From contig CM053266.1 in NCBI GenBank assembly GCA_028583415.1, forward strand, positions 97,020,377 to 97,084,376: a stretch of DNA of 64,000 nt. Reading direction: 5' to 3'. The stretch comes from Protea cynaroides (lineage: Eukaryota; Streptophyta; Magnoliopsida; Proteales; Proteaceae). Within the stretch, counting starts at the first letter, position 1; each line of letters opens with the position of its first letter. The notes beneath the pieces were generated by a model. It ran no database searches and had not been told where the DNA came from. It saw only the letters and a program-made list of their open reading frames with translations. This document shows positions 54,805 through 64,000 of the stretch, one piece after another. The translations under genes and the position numbers were made by a program.

Positions 54805-57168
54805 TGTCACACCCTAATTCTGGACTAACCAGAATAGTGTGATGAACTGTCAATAAATCAATGGTTTAAACTAGAATCTCGTATAGGCTATGCCAACCAT
54901 GTTAAACCAAAACACATTCCACAATAATAATCAGAGTAAATGAATAAATAGCGGAAGTCTTATTAATAATGAACTGATAGTCTACAGTGATAATTAAATA
55001 TTTAAAATGTTATCTTCAACTAACTAAAACATAATTAATACTGATTACAAGTATCACAATATGAAAGTTAACCACTAAGCGTACATATAGTTGAAACACT
55101 AGCATGGCAAGCCATATTTGTCCTCCACAGCTTGCACATCCATAGCCGCTGCATGTCCATACATTGGCGTATCCATGTAGTCTTCAACAGTAACACCTGC
55201 AACATCAAAAACTAAAAAAAATTACATGCATGAGGGTCAGCTCTCCAACTTGAGCTCAGTGAGGAAACAAAACAATGCAACAAATATATGCATGCATTGA
55301 ATTCATATTTTTGGTCTGGTTTATAAGTTGGCAATGTGCTATAGAAAGGTTTGATGGCCCCCGTACCTCTATACATGAGTGCGTGAATCTGCCCAATGGA
55401 TTAAACACCATTGGCATCCCACATGCACCCACTATGGAATAAAGATAGAGCTAAAGTGTCTGGATCAAACACCGCCAACACTTCCCCTAATGCACTACCA
55501 TACCAACACGTAGGCCCCTATTCACGAGGACTTGAAAATTGGGCTTGCAACTAACCAATCCTAATGCCAAACAATGTATCCAAGGCCTCACCCCAGCATC
55601 CATCAATATGTCCATAGAGATAGAGCTAAGGCACCCCGATAAAGTCAGAGACCACATGGTTTGATACCACATCCCCTAATGCCCTACGACATAATAGTTC
55701 TACTAAGGTAATGGCAATATGACGATGTTAGTGGGTAAAACTTGAGTAGAGATAGAGCTAGAGTCTTTTGATGAGGTCAAAGACCACCATGCCACGTCCT
55801 CCCTCTATTGCTCCACTCGCATCCAACACACCAACCATATACATACAATCACATGCCTATTCCTAGCATCATCATCACCATCATGTTATAAATAAACAGA
55901 ATTAAATATCCATGAGAAGTAATAGCAGGAATGTTGGATGACATGTGAGATGCACATTACAAGCATACACGCATAGAATCAATCATTGCATTGGACTCAA
56001 TAAAAGGAAGCAGTTTGTTATTATCCGATTAGTTTAGGTCTTGTTCCCTCACCTTTGATCGATGTTGGTTCCTCTCCCAAGGTTTGGAAGTTACTTTGAA
56101 TCTATTAGGAACCTAAATAATTAATGTATTTAAGTTAGGATTCAAGTTTACCAAGTTATAGTAGTCAAAAACCTTGTTTCGTCTCAAAATATGCTTGTTG
56201 TTATCGTGTGGTCGCACGTGTGGTCGAACCCTGTGGTCGCAATATATAAGACCACACACTGTGTGGTCGAACCCTGTGGTTGGATTTTATGCTACCACAC
56301 CATGCGACCACACCTTTCCTGGGAACTTCCAGAATGTGGTCGACCCTCTGGTCAACCTGTGGTCGACCACAGTCTGCGACCACATGATGTTTGGTCAATT
56401 TTTCATCTCAATTCGAATTCTTCCTAAGTCGATTCCTTATCTCATCACTTGGGTTCATCCTATGGTTATCTTATGGCCATCATTATCTACAATTTCTCAT
56501 TATCAATTATTCCTAAACTATTTTCTCATGGTTTTTCTTATAAATTCCATAACCGAAATCATTACATTAGATTTAACACATTAACTTGAAAAGAACCTAT
56601 TCTATCTGATCTACCCCATAGAATCAAGTCCATACCTTAAGCTTGCTATAGAGAGATAGACTTTTCTCTACAAAACCTTCATCTCCAAGCTTCTTCTCTA
56701 AATCTCCTTTTTCCCCTTTTCTTCCTTTCTCTTTCTATCTTAGGTTTAGGGTTTCAATTTGAGTTCTAAAAGAGTGAGAGAGGCTAAGGAACGTCCATTA
56801 TATAGAGGAAAACCTCCATATAGAGTCCCACTTTAATTAGGAAAGAGTCCCCTCTCAAATTAGGAAAATTTCCTAAACACGGAGTCTGTTCAGTATCGTG
56901 TGTTCACACGTTGGGTCGCAGAATCCGTCGACCACATGTCTAGAATATGTGACCACACGTCCCAGACTCCAGTGGTCTCATTATTCTGAGGTGTGGTCGA
57001 CCCCACCTGTTTAGGTATGCGACTACACGCTCCTAATTAGATGATTTTAGGTTCAATTTCATACCTAGCCTTGTGGTTTCTTCACGCATTTGGTCTGCTT
57101 GATCCGACCATGATAGGAAGACCTGATACAAGGTGGTAAGACCGGGTTAGTACAATACGGGTCTTACA
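54805..57168 (-). mobile_element. F: solo LTR of the A/B family
   Basis: A complete LTR of 2364 bp, from TGTCACACCCTAATTC to GGTCTTACA, with identical 5-bp duplications on both sides and no internal region. It is the product expected from recombination between the two LTRs of an inserted element. It belongs to the GTGGTCG type (blocks at about 56205-56395 and 56905-57020) and keeps the TATA site at 56795-56805. Confidence 0.9.
56357..56372. promoter_or_regulatory. 16-bp perfect palindrome in the F motif block
   Basis: CTGTGGTCGACCACAG equals its own reverse complement. It is two motif copies joined head to head, within a block of about eight copies. Confidence 0.5.
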
Positions 57169-57173
57169 GATAT
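57169..57173. repeat. Target site duplication of solo LTR F, right copy (GATAT)
   Basis: GATAT follows GTCTTACA at 57168 and equals 54800-54804. Confidence 0.88.
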
Positions 57174-57777
57174 ACCAGCGAACCCCATAGTGTACACACA
57201 CAATATCCACCATAATCAATAGTAGATAATAATAATAATTTGTAGTAGAATATTAAAGTTGCATCGAAAATCATAATTAAGAACAAGATGCCAACTAACG
57301 ATACATTAATATCATAAATCTGTTATTCATTACAACTGTTCCACAATTTCTTTAATATTACATGCATTTCATTCTAATTACTATAATAAATCCGAATATG
57401 TTCCTATGGATAGACCAAACCATCATCTATCCACAAATAGAAAAATCAATAAAATCAAGGAGCTGACTCAAGTCCCGTAGATACAATCCCTATAGGTACA
57501 ACCCTTGACATGGTCGCTCAGAGGAACCCCACCAAGAGAAGTGCTCTCATCATCAATATGATCGAAAGCTGCTTCAGTAGTGAAAGTACCTACAATGAAA
57601 GCTATAAGTGATTCGATATTGAGGGGTGAGCTGACATCCCAACTCAGCGAGAAGTCAGGTATCTAATGCAATCCTATGCAATAATTTATGAATGCGGTAC
57701 AGAAACAATTAAACAAGCAATTGTGAGTGTCATACAAGTATGTATGTAAATTATGGCCGGCCTATACCCTAGCGAGG

Positions 57778-57890
57778 ATCCTGCCCCGTATCCCACCGCC
57801 TGAGCTGTGCCCTATACCCCACCACCTGAGCATATACCAGTACCCCACAGCTTGAGTATGTACCCATACCCCACCGCCTAAGTTTTCCTC
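57778..57890. repeat. Short tandem repeat (about 26-30 bp, four units)
   Basis: Four imperfect copies of TACCCCACCGCCTGAGC or near variants follow each other, separated by variable 10-base linkers. They lie inside the H-family LTR. Confidence 0.7.
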
Positions 57891-57959
57891 ACTAAAGCAC
57901 AAGTCATTTAGTCAAGTTGTTACATGATGCATGAGGATGTTATTAATAGGGTTACACCC

Positions 57960-58600
57960 TAGCAGAGATCTCCGTTCCACTTCCATGGACTGATCTTGTC
58001 CCTACTAAGGTGCAATCGGACATATGGTCATGTGTTGTGCACCCACACGTTACATGATCATATACCCCATACATAAACACATCGATATACAATCAATCAA
58101 TCACACAACATCGCATGTACATGCAGTAAATAAAACTATACTCCAACAGGAATTTCCGTCCCACTCGCATGGACTAACCGTGTCCCCAATAAAGCATAAA
58201 GTGACAATATGGCACATGGATCATACTCCCATACTCTACATGCCCATCATACATGGTCTCAACCAGACTGCACCTAGCTGAGAACCCCGACTCCCCACTC
58301 CCATGGTTCATCGTGCCTCTACTAAGGTAAAGCTACTCCCAACATGATTCATGAGGTCACTCGTTATATGAAGCACCATACATGGATGATATCCCAACAG
58401 AGAGCCCTAGATCCCTACTCCCATGGATCACCATGTCTCGACGAGGACACTAGCACACCAACATGATAAGCATGCCCATACTCCAATACATCCCATGCAC
58501 CATCGTACATGGTTATGCACACAATAACATCAATATCCCCTCCTTACAGAGAACCCGGATCCCTACTCCCATGGTTCACCATGTCTCTACTAAGGTAACA
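57960..58600. repeat. Dispersed repeat with CTCCCATGG core in the H LTR
   Basis: At least five copies of a unit like CCC(T/C)ACTCCCATGGTTCACC followed by GT(G/C)(T/C)CTC(T/G)AC(T/G)A(A/G)G recur at irregular intervals of roughly 100-180 bp (about 57980, 58160, 58290, 58410, 58565). The opposite-strand block at 47640-47930 has the reverse complement. Confidence 0.65.
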
Positions 58601-60093
58601 ACAACCATCAACATACATAGTTATAGTTATATTTAAATGCATGAATAGTTATATACATTTCATTGGATGACATGTTATAAAAGAAAAACAACCATAAATA
58701 CACAATAAGCACATGCTCAAACTTTAAGTGAACCGACCCCTCATCTGTAGACACCAGTGGTGTTGTTGAACCTTGAAGCAAACAGAAGGCTCTATCCACT
58801 ATCCGTGGTGATTTACCTAATTTAATTAAATAAGCTGCATTAGGTTGATGAACATCTTTTAAACCAGCATAGACAAGTCCTAGAGTTTATGCACAGGTCC
58901 CAAGATAAGTGAAGAACCAAAAGGATAGTCTCCCTAATAATTTTTAGGCTTGTAAGTTAATACAGACTGAACTGGAAAATAGAACCGGTTATGCATTTCA
59001 CCAGTACGTGGTGCTAGTTAACACTTAGCCGTTTCTCATGTATACTAAACCGGAAGACAGATCGGATGATTGATCATTCGGTTGGCCATCTGCTTCATAT
59101 ACTATTTATAGTAATGAGGATCCCAGTGGGTTATTTAGAAGCTAAGCAGGGTGATCGATCATCCAATACTGGCTACACTTGTAACTAAGCATACATGGAG
59201 GCACAGCCAAACGGTGCCATGTACGTAACCGGTGTAACTAACTAACCTAGTGGGTCATTATATTGGTTACGTGATACCAATAAAGTGACAACAGATATTC
59301 CTTGGTTTGACATGTTAAGATATTTACCCTGGTGGTAGACTTATCGTGAGTCAACAAGTATTAGGGCCCCTACCAGTCTACCAGTTCGTGCTATCGGTTC
59401 CCGCCTTGAAACCAAACACTAGCCAAAGAGGGTTTCCTTCTTTGGGGAAGGTTTTCCACCATGGTTTCCTTCACTCTAAATGCTGGGAAATACAAACCTA
59501 CCTTTATTGTATACAATGGGAGCCATTTATGCTCCATTATCATCTCCATTCATGGAAATGGTGGAAACCTAAGCTTCTAGGTCAAGGTTTGGTCCCCATT
59601 CGTAGAGGCCATCAATGGTGGAGTCTCAAGCCTACATCCCTACAAGAATGGAAGAGGAAGGAAGGATGAAGAACTCATACCATCAAGAGGAAACCGATGC
59701 TTGGGTTCCAAGTCTTCAAGCTCCAAGTAGTCTCACCTTCCCATGGTTTAGCTATAGAGGAAAAAGGAGAGTCAGCCCTCCTTCTATAGGACTCATAGAG
59801 AGAGAGTGTGTCCTACTCTTGCTCAACTAGTAGAAGTCAAGCTGAAGAACGTTCAGCCGATTATGCCTCTGATTGGACTTAAGGTATATCTGGGCTTAGT
59901 TTCATGGGCTTGATTTAATGGTGATGATTCTTAGGCTTCAAGTATCTCCTCTCACGTGAATAAGTACTCCTATGTGACCTAAGGGGCTGACCCACATCAT
60001 ATGTAGGGTCCCAAGATAGTGTGGCAAAGTTTGGCACAGTAAGACCCGATACGGGGAGATCCAAATCATGAAGGTCTCAGAGTGGGGCTTACA

Positions 60094-60287
60094 ATACCCT
60101 CAATTTATAAAAATTTTGCCTCAGAAATCAGGTCATAGTTGTAAGTTCATATCCCATGCCTATGGGTGCCTATTCTTCACAATCACTCATGAGGTCACTA
60201 TATATTAGCTATGCTATCTAGTAATTAAGGGATCTCATGGCTTACCAATTCTCTTAAAATTCCTTCTAATTAGCATGAGGTCTGAAC
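60094..60287 (-). mobile_element. Start of H internal region
   Basis: A short spacer between LTR and the knuckle-like frame. In A, D and E this position is taken by integrase, and none is seen here. Confidence 0.4.
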
Positions 60288-62040
60288 TCACATAGAGGTG
60301 TAGCATTCCCAATACTTTTCACAGTCATGAGCCTCATGCCCCATTGCTCTGTAGGAGGGCATGTAACACTTCCTCAGGTTTCGATGGTGGTGCCCTTTCA
60401 GTGGGTCAAGTGCATTGTCGCATGAGGTGTTTTCAACTTCCACACCCATAACATTTTTACTAACCAGCCCTAGGTGGCAATTGGGTTTCAATCACGATGG
60501 GTGGTGGTCCCACCGGTGGTCCTTCATTCTCAACTCGTGGCACCTTACACATCTCTTGTGGTGATTCATCTTCTAGAGTTCTCTTTCCTTTTTTACTCTT
60601 CTCTTGCGCTATAGACATCTCTTCCTGAGGCCCTTGATCTCCTTGGTTGTGGCATCGGCTACTATTTGCTACACTATGCCCCTCTATTGTTCCTGGAAAC
60701 CTTGGGCAAGGCGCCCCAATAAGTCTGACATTTCTGCCAAAACTGATATAGAGGCGGTGCCATTGTGCATAGCCTTTCTTAGAGTTCTAATTGTCCTTTG
60801 CTGAAACTCACCATGTTGCTTGTAGACCATTCTGGTGGCCTTATCTATTACTATCGCAATATCCCGAGTGTCCTAACAATGAGACGAAGTTGCGCTTTGG
60901 TCCATTGGGTTGCCCGTATTTCCTGCTTTACGGGCCCAATCCTTTGAACAAGCTGAATTAAGGAGTTATGCACAATCCATTACCTAGCACATTTCCAACT
61001 CGTTAGTAGGCCTTCATTTATAAGACATTTGAGATGGGAGCACAATATTAGTAATCCATGCGATTATCAAATCCATCACATCATGCAATTTTAATCTCTC
61101 AAAATCTTGGTACACAATTCATCATATCCAACATCATTGGTTATTCTAGATGAAATACACCTCAATTAATGGTGCCCAGGTGTGATAGACACTTATCATT
61201 GAAACTTCACAATGTTTTAGGTCCCCTTTTATTCTTCCCACACTACACCTAAACGTATATAAGGGTACCTTAGCCATTGTACTCATAAACTCCCCTTCCT
61301 TGCTATCCCATGACCCTCATACATATTATGAGTTTCTGTTGTCTAAGTTTTATTTTCTTTCTTCAGTATTTGTACCCAGTGAATACCTTTCATATTCAAC
61401 AACACAACGGTCAATATTCATATCACCAAGAATTACCATAAAAATACGTTCTTCTAAAAATTCATCTATATCACTACATAGCTCGATAAGTTGCATGATG
61501 AGTTTGCATCAAGGAATTAGAATACTTGACGGAGAAAACATTATAATTCTTTATGCATAATGAGATCATGTGATGTGTATAACGCATTCATGAACATCAT
61601 GTTATTCCATGCTTGGTACAATCGGGGTACTTAATCGTTTAAGGTTTACCTGGGTTGTAGGGTCCCAAATTGCTACTTTCTCCAAGATAAAGGTCTCTAC
61701 AATCCGCCCTTATCTCGGCAGCACTTCTTTGTGTAGCCAAGCCCTCTCAGATCTTTTGAATGGTTTCGAGCAATACTGGGTCAGGTGCCCTGCTTCGTGG
61801 AGCATAGTTAACCAAGTTATGACCCCGTGGCATTGCAGAAGGATGGGCTGAGTCATTCGCCACCATTCATTTGGTGCGCCCACCAGTTGTTAGGTAGAAT
61901 ACATTATCTTCTGTGCATCCAAACAGTGGAGGTTGTCATTAGTTTCCTCCATAGTTTGAATCCAATTTCCTGGGTAGAAAGAACTTGCACATGATCCATC
62001 GAATTGCTTTGGGTCCAGTTATTGATAATCAATCATGGTG
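60288..62040 (-). pseudogene. H gag-like remnants with zinc-knuckle-like end, no pol
   Basis: Minus-strand translation at about 62030-61860 gives LDPKQFDGSCASSFYPGNWI, then DNLHCLDAQKIMYST and VGAPNEWW, which follows the Retrotrans_gag pattern (FxG.DP..A..W, later L.G.A..WW). About 1.3 kb further, in the frame 60491-60288, a knuckle-like YRAMGHEAHDC follows. The interval between has no continuous frame. No protease, RT or integrase lies between this and the LTR end at 60093, so the element either lost pol or belonged to a gag-only type. Confidence 0.45.
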
Positions 62041-64000
62041 TTATAAGCAGTGCTCGAGTCTACACCATGAAGCGGGGAGAAAGGTGGTAGCTGCATACTA
62101 GCCCCACTAGGATGCTTAGGTGGTGACATGTTGCTTAGCCATGGGTGCAAATCTAAAAAAGTACCAATAAATCACCCAAGTGTAGTGTCAACTTACCCCA
62201 ACAACGTAAGGGAAATGAAATCATATGCTAAACAATTGCTACAAAATGGCTAAGAGCTAAAGTGAAAATCTCTACAGAGCATATGCATAAATTTAAGTGG
62301 TGTGGAAATCCTTGAGCACATACTAACTATGGGGTAGGGTGCCAAAAGTTAGTATGCAAAATTTCAATTGGGGTGCCCCAAATTTATAAGAACAAGCCCT
62401 ATATAAGATGGTAAAATAATCTACTAAACCCTAATCTAAACAAGCGTTTATTCTGTCAACCAAAAGACCTGTTGGTAGTTTGTACTTTTAGTTAATGCCA
62501 TTTAACCTGTTCTCAGACTGTCAGAGTTTTAACAGTTTTAGAAGGTTTTTTGGAAGTAGTGACGGATGCTCGGTCATCCAGTTAATCATCCGGTCAATTA
62601 ACCCTTACTGAACCAGATGATCAAGATTGGGTAACGGTCTATCGGTTACGTCCATGGTTCAGGTTATTTGGGCGGCAAAACCCTAAATTTTTAATTCTTA
62701 GTCTAACTAGTAGAATGCAATCGACAGCGACGGTTAAGTTACATGTTTACTAGTACTGTGGGAATTTCTTTTTATAAAAGGGCTCAAGGGCCCTCATTTG
62801 GTCCCCACTGCAACTGTCAGTGGAGAAACACCAGAGACTAAGAGTTCAGCATCCCTCCCAGTGCTTCCTTGATCGATTCCTTAGCAACCTTCAACATTTC
62901 TCCCCTTATTCTACTGTATAGGTATTTTTCTCCTCCTTCTCCATTTTTCATTCCTTGCACTACATGCATTTGCATTTTCTTGGGGTTTTCATACCTTTCC
63001 ACCGAAATAGAGGCACCCATGTACCAATTTCCACTAACCGAGTAGGGGTTTCTACATGCCCCACTCCAATGGACTACCCAAAGGTCTCGGGAAAACCTAT
63101 TGGAACCCAACCACAGCATTAGTGCACCACTGTCACTGACCCTGCATTCCTAGGCATCACAACATGGTTAGCAGCCTTATGTAGGTAGGCACAGCAGCAT
63201 TGTCATCTGCAAACCAAGGGACATTAGTGCCCGCATATGGTTATGCCGAAAAGGGACAGCCACACTTACTTAGCCACCTGTAGTTCGCAGCATGTGAAAC
63301 AATGGCCAACAAGGCTGGCCAACACATTGGCTTTGCTATGCTCAAGCACTAACCGAATCCCCTATTACTACCCATCCCATGGGCCAGTATTGTGGCATGA
63401 ATTTAACCCTCCCAAAGAGCAGTGTAAGCCCTTTTTGTGCATCCATGATCACTGCAGGTATATATCATGCCTTGTACTTTGGTGCTTCGATCTACATCGA
63501 ACTGGTGCATATTCAGCCACCATTGGCTGCTCCCATACCTTAGCCTTGGGTATATTCATGGACTTGTATCGTTGCATTTGTTATTGTCCATATGGTACTT
63601 TGATGCACATGATTTAATTGATCCCAATGGTCTAGGCTACTCAAACCTTCTACACTCTCAGCCCTCATACTACATTGCATCACCTTTTGTTTTACTTTAG
63701 TGAGCAGTTAGTAAACTTAGGTTCACACCCATGTTAAGGCATCGCACTAATGCATCACTTCATTAGTCAATCCATGCATAGCCAGAACTGAAGAAAATAA
63801 AAATCAGGTTATTATCTTTACCTATTCTAGCCATGCGCATTGTGCACCTTGCATCTGTAACACTTGACCCAGTATACTGCATACTTACCCTTACTACTGG
63901 CTACTTTAGACCTACAATGGATTGGCCATTTATAGGGAAAGAAGGCTAGCCACTGATGGCAACCCCACACACATGGAATAAATAGGTCTAAACCTTGTTG
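62041..64000. other. Unassigned right end of the window
   Basis: This may be leader and LTR sequence of the H element, since a stretch near 62575-62660 with CATCCGGTCAATTAAC-like words recalls 59060-59095, but the match is weak. A frame of 93 codons on the minus strand (63119-62838) and one of 126 on the plus strand (63237-63617) show no recognisable domain and no codon or repeat support. No PBS, splice pattern or RNA gene is evident. Confidence 0.3.
62770..62784 (+). promoter_or_regulatory. Candidate TATA box
   Basis: TTTATAAAAGGG stands out on the plus strand in a unique region, with a C-rich CACTGCAAC about 30 bases downstream. No gene follows that I can support, so it may be an LTR promoter of an unrecognised element or chance. 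Confidence 0.3.

Larger units (their letters stand above)
57174..60093 (-). repeat. H-family LTR (3' LTR of a gag-bearing remnant)
   Basis: It ends GTGGGGCTTACA at 60093, followed on the minus strand by a weak purine tract and the phrase TTTATAAAAATTTTGCCTCAGAA, which also occurs in similar form right after the LTRs of D and E. The body is the reverse complement relative of 46176-48954. The true left terminus is not identified, being lost or altered at the F insertion site. Internal short repeats are listed separately. No gene is supported inside. Confidence 0.5.

Noticed and set aside
59110..59160. GGATCCCA followed by GAAGCTAAGCAGGGTGATCG, reminiscent of 5S rRNA or its internal promoter
   Set aside because: Only a few short words agree, the spacing is wrong, and the rest of a 5S gene is absent.
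62838..63119. 93-codon minus-strand frame near the right edge
   Set aside because: No recognisable family and no second copy to compare. It could be chance or a fragment of an unknown element.
63237..63617. 126-codon plus-strand frame near the right edge
   Set aside because: No domain, repeat or homologous copy in the window supports it. Composition and Cys/His content look random, and no promoter or splice pattern fits it.

Overview
The window is repeat-dense nuclear DNA of a seed plant, most likely an angiosperm. It has no bacterial-type gene, no tRNA or rRNA gene, and no host gene I can support. Nearly everything is Ty3/gypsy LTR retrotransposon sequence, mostly on the minus strand, in several nested layers. 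The species cannot be named from the sequence alone.

Layout. Element B (oldest layer here, minus strand) enters from the left edge and is in three pieces: 1-1431, 13473 to about 14415, and 45027-46175. Element A (1432-13467, TSD AGTAA) is a complete-length but mutated Tekay/Del-like chromovirus inserted in B's antisense gene. A Tat/Ogre-type element C (dual RNase H) occupies about 14420-45026 inside B's 5' LTR. It forms a tandem: truncated gag copy, shared LTR (15772-18627), full internal region, 5' LTR (41393-45026). Element D (22210-34247, TSD AGACC), a sister subfamily of A, sits inside C's integrase. To the right lie an LTR-derived block on the opposite strand (46176-48954), a decayed gypsy element E (48955 to about 53780), a plus-strand LTR fragment G (about 53780-54550), a solo LTR F (54805-57168, TSD GATAT), an H-family LTR (57174-60093) followed by gag-like remnants without visible pol, and an unrecognised stretch to 64000.

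How the parts work. A, B and D share one design: long LTRs of about 2.3-2.4 kb, a PBS reading TGGTATCAGAGC (initiator tRNA-Met type), gag, protease, RT, RNase H and integrase with a chromodomain-like tail on the minus strand. Between gag and the PBS they also carry a divergent plus-strand gene (the antisense ORF, aORF) with a conserved leader intron. Where leader and gag are both visible (A and D), a 76-79-bp minisatellite separates gag from this gene. The minisatellite and two blocks in each LTR are packed with one short motif: GTGGTCG/CGACCAC in A, B and F, but GGGGTCG/CGACCCC in D. C carries gag, protease, RT, two RNase H domains and integrase, then a DUF7745/plant-mobile-domain-like gene and a 117-bp tandem repeat before its 3' LTR.

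The most interesting signals are the intron-bearing antisense gene present in three copies, and the motif that appears to have changed throughout one subfamily in both LTR and leader. A motif-binding role for the antisense protein is only a hypothesis. All genes look non-functional now because of stops and frameshifts. Divergences, alignments and domain calls were judged by eye, not computed.
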